Below, in pieces: positions 1 to 6,389 of a stretch of DNA of 7,296 nt (position 1 is the stretch's first letter; each line of letters starts with the position of its first letter). The DNA lies in the NCBI GenBank assembly GCA_946537565.1, contig CAMNFW010000105.1, forward strand, positions 1 through 7,296, read 5' to 3'. The translations under genes were made by a program, and so were the position numbers. Under the pieces are notes generated by a model. The model saw only the letters and a list, made by a program, of their open reading frames with translations, did no database searches and had not been told where the DNA came from. Source of the stretch: an uncultured Ruminococcus sp. (GTDB lineage: Bacteria; Bacillota; Clostridia; Oscillospirales; Ruminococcaceae).

Positions 1-738
1 TCATTCTCAGCATCTGAGGGCAGTATAGTTCAGTTGTCAAACCCAGGATTCAGAGCTTATGACAAGGATACAGTATGGCTGACAGAAACTGATGTGGAGA
101 TATTTCATCTCAATTATGACAATGACAGCGGAGAGCTTACTGTAAAAAGTGAGAATGAGGACGATCTGATAGCTCACGGAACCTCCGAAGAGTATTCCTT
201 TACAATTAAAAACACAGGAGATGTGCTTCTTGACTATGAAATGACAATGGAGGCATGGGTCACGGGAACGGAGCTTGAACTGCCGGTAAAAGCGAGGGTA
301 TGGGATTATAATGAAAAATACCTTCTTGGCAGCGTGGAAGAAAAGGCAGATGTGCTGGAGCTGAACAAAGTTGCAGAAAGCTCAAAGCTCAGTGCAGGAA
401 GGTATGCGAAGTATACTCTTGAATGGGAGTGGCCGTATGAATGGGACAACGATGAATATGACACAATGCTTGGAAATATGGCAGTTGACGGTGACCTTGC
501 ACTGACAATACGCATTAATACCATTGCATCCTATGATGAAGCCGTACCTGAAATTGTCAGCAGCGATACACCAGCCGAAAGCCGGGCAGCTGCTCAGGAA
601 TATGGACTTGAGGGACCTGCAGATGCTCCGAAGACTGGTGTAACACTAGGCATTATCCCGTTGGTGCTGACTCTTGCACTTGTAATCATGATAATTGCAA
701 GACCGTCAGGCAGGAAAGACGAGGCTGAAGATAAGTGA
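1..738 (+). CDS. SipW-dependent (TasA/BsaA-like) surface protein, 5' end missing
   Basis: The reading frame is open from base 1, so the gene begins upstream of the window. A TTG at 34 is not a credible start because the frame continues before it. About 245 residues are visible. The middle carries the pattern of SipW-exported TasA/BsaA-type proteins: a beta-rich stretch with FTIKNTGDVLLDY, then LEWEWPYEWDNDEYDTMLGN followed by LTIRINTIAS. The WPYE..ND..DT.LGN signature is what I recognise. The tail has APKTG (PKTG codons at 628-639), a hydrophobic segment of about 20 residues and a charged end (RPSGRKDEAEDK). This is laid out like a cell-wall sorting signal, with PKTG in place of LPXTG, but it could simply be a membrane anchor. 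The stop overlaps the next gene, a SipW-type peptidase, by GTGA, implying translational coupling with the enzyme that probably processes it. The family call is fairly secure; sortase attachment is inferred. Confidence 0.72.
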   Translation, partial: SFSASEGSIVQLSNPGFRAYDKDTVWLTETDVEIFHLNYDNDSGELTVKSENEDDLIAHGTSEEYSFTIKNTGDVLLDYEMTMEAWVTGTELELPVKARVWDYNEKYLLGSVEEKADVLELNKVAESSKLSAGRYAKYTLEWEWPYEWDNDEYDTMLGNMAVDGDLALTIRINTIASYDEAVPEIVSSDTPAESRAAAQEYGLEGPADAPKTGVTLGIIPLVLTLALVIMIIARPSGRKDEAEDK

Positions 739-1094
739 AGCTTAACAGGACAAAGGGTATACTGAAGATACTTCATATGGCAGCAGTCAGTCTGTTCATA
801 GGTTTGAAGCTTTATAGCTGGAATGCGGAGAATCTTGTAGGAAATGCAATGCCGATGCCCTTTGGATATGGGATATCAGTAGTGCTGTCGGGCAGCATGG
901 AGCCGGAATTATCGGCGAATGATCTGGTGATAGTCAGAGCGCAGGGCAGTTATAATGAAGGAGATATCGTAGTATATCAGGACAGGCATTCACTTGTTAT
1001 CCACCGTATAGTCAGCATGGGTGAAGATGAAGTAATAACCAGGACGGACAGCACCCAGTATAAAGACGAAAACGGCATATGGACAACAGTATGA
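735..1094 (+). pseudogene. sipW: SipW-type signal peptidase I, C-terminally truncated
   Basis: This is a membrane-bound type I signal peptidase of the SipW/ER-like group, which removes signal peptides from TasA-like surface proteins. The start is GTG 735, overlapping the stop of the preceding gene (GTGA). Residues 9-29 form the N-terminal membrane anchor. The catalytic serine is Ser54 in the LSGSMEPEL motif. LVIHRIV places His90 where bacterial Lep enzymes have lysine, as in SipW. The frame stops after 119 residues, while family members usually run to about 170-190. The expected GDAN-type motif is degenerate: residues 102-107 read TRTDST where something like TKGDAN is usual, although Asp105 could still align. 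No second membrane segment follows. The last residues, KDENGIWTTV, look more like a surface-protein domain that continues in another frame from about 1090. Hence I call it truncated and probably inactive. A functional short form or an assembly error cannot be excluded. Confidence 0.65.
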
Positions 1095-1425
1095 TTATAT
1101 CCGTGGCGATCTGGAAATAAAGACCGGAGAGGGAGCAGCCCCTGGGCAGAGCTATGAGTTTGTAATAACCGGACAGGATGAACACAACAGCTGGATAAGC
1201 CTTAGGGTGTGCATCAACGGAGAAGGCAGCAAGCTAATAAAAGATCTGCCCATAGGAAATTACAAGGTGGAGCAGACAGACTGGTCATGGCGCTATGACG
1301 GAACAGCCGATATGAATACAGTTAAGGTCAGGGAAGAAACGCCGATAGTTGAGTTTGCAGAGGAAATGACGAACAGCAAGTGGCTGGACGGAAACTGTTA
1401 TAAGGACAATAAGTTCGGACAATAA
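1090..1425 (+). pseudogene. C-terminal domain of a clostridial surface protein, frameshifted remnant
   Basis: A third reading frame, open from 1036 after tandem TAA codons, encodes a recognisable domain from about 1090: YDYIRGDLEIKTG, YEFVITG, then LIKDLPIGNYKVEQTDWSWR and finally NSKWLDGNCYKDNKFGQ before TAA at 1423-1425. The order GDLEI, F.VTG, LP.G.Y.V, WSWRY, N.KWLDG..Y..N.F is typical of the last prealbumin-like or Cna-B/DUF5979-like repeat in large clostridial surface proteins. Those proteins are often encoded near sipW. No start codon with a ribosome binding site precedes it. The GTG at 1207 lies inside the domain and cannot be the true start. Restoring two bases (one TA) near 1089-1095 would join it in frame to the truncated peptidase, giving a fusion of about 230 residues. 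I therefore read it as the 3' remnant of a larger gene brought up against sipW by deletion. The domain family call is from memory of the pattern. Confidence 0.6.
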
Positions 1426-1430
1426 TGAAT

Positions 1431-1467
1431 TGCCGCACAGACAAAACAAAGCTGAGCGGTATTTTTT
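1431..1467 (+). terminator. possible intrinsic terminator after the surface-protein locus
   Basis: Six bases after the stop at 1425, TGCCGC (1431-1436) can pair with GCGGTA (1456-1461), with one G-T pair and a 19-nt loop. A run of six T follows at 1462-1467. The position fits the end of the sipW locus. The short stem and large loop make it a weak candidate. Confidence 0.35.
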
Positions 1468-1483
1468 CGAAAAAAAGAGAACC

Positions 1484-1489
1484 GGAGGA
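1484..1489 (+). promoter_or_regulatory. Shine-Dalgarno site that sets the permease start
   Basis: GGAGGA lies 3 nt upstream of ATG 1493 (AGC between), or 4 nt if only GGAGG is counted. It selects that start over the in-frame TTG at 1430, which has no such site. Just upstream, CGGT (1457-1460) and ACCG (1481-1484) flank a T6-CG-A6 palindrome (1462-1475). This can fold into a weak hairpin reaching the edge of the ribosome binding site. Confidence 0.7.
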
Positions 1490-1492
1490 AGC

Positions 1493-2446
1493 ATGAAAAA
1501 TAATACTGAAAGCAGAATAAAGAAAAATGCCCCTGTATTTGCAGGAGCATTTATATGTTGTTTTTTATGGGGAAGTGCATTTCCCGGAATAAAGCTGGGC
1601 TATAAATACTGGGGGATAAGAGGAGAAGAAACCTGGGCGATAATAAGATTTGCGGGGATAAGATTTTTTCTTGCAGGAATACTTGCCGCAGTATTCGGAA
1701 GCATACTCCGGAAAAGACTGCTGATGCCAAAGAGGGAAGAAATAGGGAAAATAGCACTGCTGAGCCTGTTTCAGACGGTAGGGCAGTATGTGTTTTTTTA
1801 CATAGGACTTGCCCATACAACGGGAGTGAATTCAGCGGTGGTAGATTCGCTGACCACATTTTTTGCGATAATAATATCCTGTGTATTCATGAAAATGGAG
1901 AAGCTGACTGGAAGAAAAATAGCCGGCTGTATAATGGGATTCATAGGAGTAACAGCGGTGAATCTGACAGCTGAGGGATTTTCGTTCAGACCGCTTGGAG
2001 ACGGACTTGTAGCACTTTCAGCGCTGTGTTATGGAGTATCATCGGTGATGATAAAGAAATATTCAGCGGAGCATGACACGGTACTATTCAGCAGCTATCA
2101 GTTTATGATAGGCGGAGCAGTAATGACGGCGGCAGGACAAATTGGTATGATGCTGAGCGGCAGCAGTGCAAGCGGCAGCGCAGATATACCGGAAGCCGTG
2201 CTGATACTTATATATCTTGCATTTGTATCCAGTGCAGCATATACACTCTGGGGCATACTTCTTAAGAAGAATGATGTGTCAAAAATATCAATATTTGGCT
2301 TTATGAATCCGGTGATAGGGGTGCTGCTTTCAGCGGTCTTACTTGGAGAATCGGGGCAGCTGGGGGTAAAATACATCATAGCGCTGATACTTATAGCCGG
2401 CGGAATAGCGATCGTCAACACACAGCCTGAGCCGGAAGGTAGATAG
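1493..2446 (+). CDS. EamA/DMT-superfamily permease
   Basis: This 317-residue integral membrane protein is of the drug/metabolite transporter superfamily. Its layout is the classic tandem of two EamA domains, with about ten hydrophobic segments. The first repeat starts at FICCFLWGSAFPGIK near residues 20-34, with the conserved small-residue and proline pattern of EamA helix 1. It includes the helix ending YIGLAHTTGVNSA. The second repeat begins about residue 168 (LGDGLVALSALCYGVSSVMIKK) and ends with LLGESGQLGVKYIIALILIAGG, where the glutamate after the penultimate helix is typical. The length is normal for the family, which exports or imports small metabolites. The substrate cannot be predicted. 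I chose ATG 1493 because GGAGGA precedes it, not the upstream TTG 1430. It follows the sipW remnant on the same strand, perhaps behind a weak terminator, and its stop is 2 bp from that of the convergent lipoprotein gene. Confidence 0.9.
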   Translation: MKNNTESRIKKNAPVFAGAFICCFLWGSAFPGIKLGYKYWGIRGEETWAIIRFAGIRFFLAGILAAVFGSILRKRLLMPKREEIGKIALLSLFQTVGQYVFFYIGLAHTTGVNSAVVDSLTTFFAIIISCVFMKMEKLTGRKIAGCIMGFIGVTAVNLTAEGFSFRPLGDGLVALSALCYGVSSVMIKKYSAEHDTVLFSSYQFMIGGAVMTAAGQIGMMLSGSSASGSADIPEAVLILIYLAFVSSAAYTLWGILLKKNDVSKISIFGFMNPVIGVLLSAVLLGESGQLGVKYIIALILIAGGIAIVNTQPEPEGR

Positions 2447-2448
2447 GA

Positions 2449-3288
2449 TTATTTTTCGGTATTGACAGCGATGCTGCTGCCATTGCTGACAACGGTAATT
2501 TTGCCATTGAAGCAGGTGGAGTAGTAGGTTATACCTAAGTTAGTGAGGGCAGTCTGAGTAGATGAAGCGAATTCACTTTTAGAGGTGCAGACAGCGGCGA
2601 ATTCCGGGGAGGTATTTTTGAGGAATTCTTCGAGGTTTTCGAGTTTTCTTCCGTGGTAGGGGACTTTCAGGAAGGTACATTTTCCGATATCCATAATCTC
2701 ATCAAGTCTCTGTTCCATAGCATCGCCGGTGAAGAGCAGGGTATTGTTTCCGTGGACAGCTTTGGTGACGAGGGAGAAATCGTTTTCATCGTCTTCACCG
2801 TAGAAGGTTTTTTCGGGGGCATAGACGGTGAAATCCACAGAATCGAGAGTAAAAGAAAGGTTTTGAGTCAGCAGCTGGGGTTCAATGGATTTAGCCTCAA
2901 GAGCCTTATAGTACTTATCCATTTCCTCACTTTCCTTGGAATAATCCGGGGCGAGAACATTATGAACATTGAGATTGTTAATAACCTTAGCGGCACCGCC
3001 GACGTGGTCTTTATCGTAATGAGTAATTATGAGATAATCCACGTCGGTGATATTTTTTTCTTCCAGGAGATTAACGATCTCTTTTCCGTCACCTTTTTCG
3101 CCGCAGTCGATAATGACTGTAGAATTTTCGGTAGTAAGGATCATGCTGTCAGCCTTTCCCACATCGAGGATATCGACAGTGAGGGAACCCTGATCAGTTT
3201 CCGGCAGGCTTGACTGTGATTTTTCAGCACAGGAACAGGAGAGCAGCATCAGAGCAGAAGCAGCAGCGGCAGTGATTTTTTTCAGCAT
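2449..3288 (-). CDS. ComEC/Rec2-like metallo-beta-lactamase-fold lipoprotein
   Basis: This is a 279-residue exported hydrolase of the metallo-beta-lactamase fold, resembling the soluble catalytic domain of the DNA-uptake protein ComEC. The N-terminus (MLKKITAAAA) leads to a lipobox LLSC with Cys18 as the lipidation site. The metal-binding motif is THYDKDHVGG (His90, Asp92, Asp94, His95), the HxDxDH form seen in ComEC-like proteins. Later features are Asp61 in VIIDCGE, TGDA with Asp189, and VPYHG with His212. It has none of the ComEC membrane channel, so it probably acts outside the membrane, possibly as a nuclease or phosphodiesterase; the substrate is unknown. The start is ATG at 3286-3288 with AAAAGGAG at 3298-3305. 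It is divergent from the GHL10 lipoprotein gene and convergent with the permease, with only 2 bp between the stops. The fold is secure; the reaction is inferred. Confidence 0.88.
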   Translation of the reverse strand: MLKKITAAAASALMLLSCSCAEKSQSSLPETDQGSLTVDILDVGKADSMILTTENSTVIIDCGEKGDGKEIVNLLEEKNITDVDYLIITHYDKDHVGGAAKVINNLNVHNVLAPDYSKESEEMDKYYKALEAKSIEPQLLTQNLSFTLDSVDFTVYAPEKTFYGEDDENDFSLVTKAVHGNNTLLFTGDAMEQRLDEIMDIGKCTFLKVPYHGRKLENLEEFLKNTSPEFAAVCTSKSEFASSTQTALTNLGITYYSTCFNGKITVVSNGSSIAVNTEK

Positions 3289-3444
3289 AGTAAACAGCTC
3301 CTTTTATTTGAAATATCCCATAATACATTATAATATTGATTTATTGAAATAATCTTAAATCTGCAAGCATAGACTATAAACAAAACGTACTATGAAAATA
3401 TTATCACAAAAAAGTAAATTTGTCCATATTAAAAGGAGCAGAGA
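3289..3444. promoter_or_regulatory. divergent AT-rich control region between two lipoprotein genes
   Basis: This 156-bp gap must drive both flanking genes. For the plus gene a candidate is TTTGAA (3307-3312), a 16-nt spacer and a perfect TATAAT (3329-3334), sitting in the palindrome ATTATAAT (3327-3334). For the minus gene, the reverse strand reads TGGACA (3426 to 3421), a 17-nt spacer and TAATAT (3403 to 3398). Either choice implies a leader of roughly 100 nt. Chance -10 boxes are common in DNA this AT-rich, so the exact boxes are tentative. Ribosome binding sites AGGAG (3434-3438, plus) and AAAAGGAG (3298-3305, minus) are clear. No coding potential is seen. Confidence 0.45.
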
Positions 3445-4593
3445 ATGAAAAAAACAGCATTGATAATAATCACATTGTTAACTTTAAGTTCCTGTACAAT
3501 GCCGGAGCCTGAGGCTGAACATCAGCAGGAAACAACATATATCCAGAGTGAAGATCAGCTGAGGCTTGAACCTGAAAGCGGCTATATACCGTTGAATTAT
3601 CAGGCGCAAAGGGGGCAGTGGTTTCCATATATGCACTATGAGGAGTATATGTACGGCAAAAGCGAGGAGGAGTTCAGGGAAGGTGTGAAGGAGAGGTTTG
3701 CAGAGGCGGCAGCAAATGGGATAAACACGGTATATCTTCATGTTCACCCTTGCGGAGATGCGTATTACCGGTCTGAGATATTTCCGCCGGGCACATATAT
3801 GGACGGGGAATATGATCCGCTGAGCATAATGCTTGAAGAGGCGCATAAGCAGAAGCTGTCGGCGCATATCTGGATAAATCCGCTGAGGTGTCAGACTGTA
3901 GAACAAATGAAGGAGCTTCCGGACGATTTTATAATAAAAAAATGGACAGTAGAACGAAGCGGCGAGGTGGTTAAGGAAGTAAACGGAAGGTGGTATCTTG
4001 ATCCGTCTTACCCTGAGACAATTGAGCTGATATGCAGCTGTGTTGAGGAGCTGCTTGAGAGATATCAGGCAGACGGGATACACATTGATGATTATTTTTA
4101 TCCCGATCCTTCGCCGGAATTTGACAGCCGGGAATTTGCAGAAAGCGGAGCGGAAGATCTTTCAGAGTGGAGAAAAAGCAACTGTACAGCCTTTGTGAAG
4201 GGAATATACGACACGGTAAAAAAACACGGCACACGGCTGAAATTCGGCATTAGTCCCCAAGGAAACATCAATGCGGATTATAACAGCCAGTATGCCGATG
4301 TAAGATTGTGGGGAGGCAGCAGCGGTTATTGTGACTACATTGTCCCACAGATATATTTTGGATTTGAAAACGAGACCTGTCCCTTTGAGAGGACTCTCAG
4401 AGAATGGGAGAGCATCACTGAAAACAGCGAAGTATCGCTGATAATCGGACTTGCAGCTTATAAGCAGGGGCAGGAGGATAAATGGGCAGGAGCAGCAGGT
4501 GAGAATGAGTGGATAGAGAATGATGATATAATTGAGCGGCAGATAGAGCTGGTAGAAAGCTCGACAGCTGACGGCTACGCACTATATTACTGA
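3445..4593 (+). CDS. GHL10/DUF187 glycosidase-like lipoprotein
   Basis: This 382-residue secreted lipoprotein belongs to the glycosyl-hydrolase-like family GHL10 (DUF187), a TIM-barrel group thought to act on cell-wall or other glycans. The signal peptide (KKTALIIITLLTL) ends in lipobox LSSC with Cys17. The family features run in order: RGQWFPYMHYEEY near 56-68, NGINTVYLHVHPCGDAYY at 91-108, HIWINP at 141-146, WYLDPS at 183-188, the hallmark DGIHIDDYFYP at 210-220, KFGISPQG at 266-273 and DYIVPQIYFGF at 298-308. The acidic residues in DGIHIDDY are the usual active-site candidates. The start ATG 3445 has AGGAG 6 nt upstream. The protein stops right after GYALYY, a point where relatives usually continue for some 15-20 residues through the last strand and helix. 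The stop overlaps the convergent sigma-partner gene by 7 bp. The family is secure; the substrate is not known. Confidence 0.87.
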   Translation: MKKTALIIITLLTLSSCTMPEPEAEHQQETTYIQSEDQLRLEPESGYIPLNYQAQRGQWFPYMHYEEYMYGKSEEEFREGVKERFAEAAANGINTVYLHVHPCGDAYYRSEIFPPGTYMDGEYDPLSIMLEEAHKQKLSAHIWINPLRCQTVEQMKELPDDFIIKKWTVERSGEVVKEVNGRWYLDPSYPETIELICSCVEELLERYQADGIHIDDYFYPDPSPEFDSREFAESGAEDLSEWRKSNCTAFVKGIYDTVKKHGTRLKFGISPQGNINADYNSQYADVRLWGGSSGYCDYIVPQIYFGFENETCPFERTLREWESITENSEVSLIIGLAAYKQGQEDKWAGAAGENEWIENDDIIERQIELVESSTADGYALYY

Positions 4594-5852
4594 TCCGGGA
4601 GAATAATGCTGACATCACTGAAGAAGATCATTGGGTCAGCAACCGAGACATAATTGCTGCCATTAAGAGCGAAAATGCTGATATCGGAGTTCATAACAGG
4701 AGCGTAGGCATTTTCGGGAATATCATCGGATTTTTTAAGCATGAACAAGTAAGAAGAATCCAGCTTCTGGTTACCGGAAATGCCGCCGGACTGATAGATC
4801 AGGCTATCGGGCGGAAGATCAAGGTCATCGCTGGTAATGAGGTCCTCAGCTTTGATATAACCGCCTGGGAGGTAGAGGGAGAACAGGACGTTATTTTTGA
4901 TGATACCGTCAGATAGGAGGACATTTTCGGCGAGGATATTTTCCTGAGTGAATGGGTTTCCGCTGATCGAAGTATAGATAATATCCGAGAGTCTGCCGAT
5001 CAGGATAACATCAGCCTGCTGAGCCATATCGCTGAGGGGGTCGCCGTTGTTGAAATCATTGCCTTGAATCTGAGTGGCTTTATCACGGGAAGGGTTGTCA
5101 ATTACATCTGCACCGCAGATATCATCAGCGGAATAGACTATAGAGGGAGTAACGGCAATTGAGACAGTTTTCTCAGTGGGAACAGAAGACGATGAAGGAA
5201 TAGTTACCACCGGCTGGACATTGTTATCAGCGGTAGTCTGAACAGAAGATGAAGCGGCTGTTGATGAAGAGACCGCAGTAATTTTTGAAGTGGTCATACG
5301 AGAAGAAGCTGACACAGAAACTGAGCTGGTAACTAAAGCGGTTTTAGTTGAAACATTAGCGGTGGTATAGACAGCAGAAGCATCAGAGCTTGCAGGTGAT
5401 GCAGCTGAAACAGAAGATCTTACAGCAGCTGTAGTGAAATTAGCTGTAGAATTTTTCACGGAAGAAGAACTGACAGCAGAGACAGTTGAAGCAGAGTAAA
5501 CAGTTGAATGAGCGGAGGAAGCAGCCGAGGGAGATGTATTATCGGTTTTTAGCGATGAAGTTATGGGCAGGGCGGTATCAGCCGGGAAAGTATCTGCAAC
5601 AGAAGTGACAGTATCCGTTATGATAATTTCGCTGTGATGATCATGCAGATAATCAGTATCACGGAAGCGGCTGAAAATGCCAAGAGCCAGCACACACAGG
5701 GCGGCAGCTGAGCAGAATCTGAATATCTGAGGAAACAAAGAAGGTTTATTTTTTTTTAATTGTTCCAAGTAAACTTCTGCGAATTCATTTTTATGCTGTG
5801 GTTCAGGAATATCGAAAGCATTTTTCAGCTCTTCAAGTTCTTTATTAGTCAT
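4587..5852 (-). CDS. putative membrane anti-sigma/sensor partner of the ECF sigma factor
   Basis: This 421-residue single-pass membrane protein is encoded directly after an ECF sigma gene on the same strand, the usual place for an anti-sigma factor. The cytoplasmic part (residues 1-43, TNKELEELKNAFDIPEPQHK) is polar and helical. It lacks the HxxxCxxC zinc motif of ZAS-type anti-sigmas, so the assignment rests on context. Residues 44-60 (FRFCSAAALCVLALGIF) form the membrane helix. Residues about 77-237 are a Ser/Thr/Ala/Val linker. Residues about 242-421 form an unnamed globular domain with ADVILIGRLSDI, NPFTQENILAENVLL, LPGGYI and YLFMLKK, a pattern I associate with extracellular domains of clostridial proteins. 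ATG 5850-5852 is preferred over GTG 5859-5861, because AAGGAG (5866 to 5861) abuts the GTG but lies 8 nt before the ATG. The likely role is to hold the sigma factor until an external cue is sensed. Confidence 0.7.
   Translation of the reverse strand: MTNKELEELKNAFDIPEPQHKNEFAEVYLEQLKKNKPSLFPQIFRFCSAAALCVLALGIFSRFRDTDYLHDHHSEIIITDTVTSVADTFPADTALPITSSLKTDNTSPSAASSAHSTVYSASTVSAVSSSSVKNSTANFTTAAVRSSVSAASPASSDASAVYTTANVSTKTALVTSSVSVSASSRMTTSKITAVSSSTAASSSVQTTADNNVQPVVTIPSSSSVPTEKTVSIAVTPSIVYSADDICGADVIDNPSRDKATQIQGNDFNNGDPLSDMAQQADVILIGRLSDIIYTSISGNPFTQENILAENVLLSDGIIKNNVLFSLYLPGGYIKAEDLITSDDLDLPPDSLIYQSGGISGNQKLDSSYLFMLKKSDDIPENAYAPVMNSDISIFALNGSNYVSVADPMIFFSDVSIILPDQ
5142..5621 (-). repeat. low-complexity Ser/Thr/Ala/Val linker coding region
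   Basis: About 160 residues here are nearly all Ser, Thr, Ala and Val, with runs such as VSSSSVKNST, SVSAASPASSDAS and AVSSSTAASSSVQTT. There is no exact tandem unit, only degenerate reuse of SSSV, TTA and SAVS motifs. In the protein it separates the membrane helix from the distal domain, probably as an extended and possibly glycosylated stalk crossing the cell wall. Confidence 0.75.
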
Positions 5853-5857
5853 TCCTG

Positions 5858-6313
5858 TCACTCCTTTCCAAAACTACTTTTCAGCTGTGTTAAAATACGT
5901 TTCAGCCGGCGGTTCAGTGCAAATCTTGAGATACCATAGATGCTGCTGATAACGCCCACAGGGACATCATTGATATATCTGAGAAGTACAATTTCCCGGT
6001 CCTCATCAGATAGTTCAAAGAGAGCCTGTCTGAGGGTGAGATTGTCGATGACATTATCCTCGATATTATCATTTGCGGGGATATTATCGTCCAGCGCCTG
6101 TGGCGGTGGTTTACGGAAATGATCGGTGCAAAGGTTTTTAGCGATGGTGTAGAGAATCCGGAGAGCCTTATCAGTGGAGTAGTGATAGGAAGGCTGCTGG
6201 ATAAAGCGGAGGAAGGTTTCCTGAGTGATATCCTCAGCAGTTTCACGTTCACGGACACGGAGAAAGCAATAGCGATAAATCTTATCGTAATGCTCGGTAA
6301 CATCAATATCCAT
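5858..6313 (-). CDS. ECF-family RNA polymerase sigma factor
   Basis: This is a compact 151-residue sigma-70-family factor of the extracytoplasmic function type, which directs RNA polymerase to a small regulon. Region 2 spans about residues 7-69, with YRYCFLRVRERETAEDITQE, the helical core that binds the -10 element. Region 4 spans about 93-146, with LSDEDREIVLLRYINDVPVG and a helix-turn-helix YGISRFALNRRLKRI that recognises the -35 element. The linker between them is short (DDNIPANDNIEDN), with no region 3, as expected for the class. The overall length is slightly below the usual 160-190. The start ATG 6311-6313 has GGGAGG (6326 to 6321) 7 nt upstream. It ends 5 nt before the ATG of the putative membrane regulator, so the two are almost certainly co-transcribed. 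Its regulon is unknown. The class call is secure. Confidence 0.92.
   Translation of the reverse strand: MDIDVTEHYDKIYRYCFLRVRERETAEDITQETFLRFIQQPSYHYSTDKALRILYTIAKNLCTDHFRKPPPQALDDNIPANDNIEDNVIDNLTLRQALFELSDEDREIVLLRYINDVPVGVISSIYGISRFALNRRLKRILTQLKSSFGKE
5861..5866 (-). promoter_or_regulatory. Shine-Dalgarno site that decides the start of the sigma partner
   Basis: On the minus strand AAGGAG (5866 to 5861) lies inside the last codons of the sigma gene, 8 nt before ATG at 5852. The GTG at 5861 overlaps the final G of this site, so a ribosome could not use that GTG as start. Translation of the partner is probably coupled to that of the sigma factor. Confidence 0.75.
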
Positions 6314-6335
6314 GCAGGAGCCTCCCTTCTTTACA

Positions 6336-6371
6336 CGGGAAAAAGTCCTGCACCTGGCAAGACTTATCCCG
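6336..6371 (-). promoter_or_regulatory. structured leader or dyad upstream of the sigma gene
   Basis: An imperfect inverted repeat with three nested arms lies between the candidate -10 box and the sigma start codon. CGGGA (6336-6340) pairs with TCCCG (6367-6371), AAGTC (6343-6347) with GACTT (6361-6365), and TGC (6349-6351) with GCA (6357-6359). This gives 13 pairs with small bulges and a 5-nt loop. No T-run follows on either strand, so it is not a standard terminator. It could be an RNA hairpin at the very start of the transcript or a DNA operator. The pairing is seen directly; the role is inferred. Confidence 0.5.
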
Positions 6372-6374
6372 GAG

Positions 6375-6380
6375 ATTATA
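6375..6380 (-). promoter_or_regulatory. candidate -10 box of the sigma operon
   Basis: The minus strand reads a perfect TATAAT (6380 to 6375), about 62 nt before the sigma ATG. No good TTGACA-like box sits at 16-18 nt. TTGACC (6407 to 6402) is at 21 nt, which is too far. This suggests either an activator-dependent promoter or a chance match. Start of transcription would be near 6368. Confidence 0.4.
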
Positions 6381-6389
6381 TGATTGTCC

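Noticed and set aside
1207..1425. A separate 72-residue gene starting at GTG 1207
   Set aside because: The recognisable domain begins about 40 codons earlier in the same frame, and no ribosome binding site precedes this GTG.
2653..3213. A 186-residue open frame on the plus strand
   Set aside because: It lies opposite the ComEC-like gene, whose minus-strand product has clear motifs and a lipobox. The plus-strand product has no recognisable features.
3484..4083. A 199-residue open frame on the minus strand
   Set aside because: It mirrors the GHL10 gene, has an odd composition rich in Arg, Leu and Cys, and has no ribosome binding site or family resemblance.
5142..5621. A tandem repeat or CRISPR-like array
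   Set aside because: The periodic look comes from Ser/Thr/Ala/Val codons. There are no exact repeats or regular spacers, and the frame stays open throughout.
5914..6306. A 130-residue minus-strand frame inside the sigma gene
   Set aside because: It is a shifted frame of the ECF sigma factor, whose own frame carries both conserved regions.
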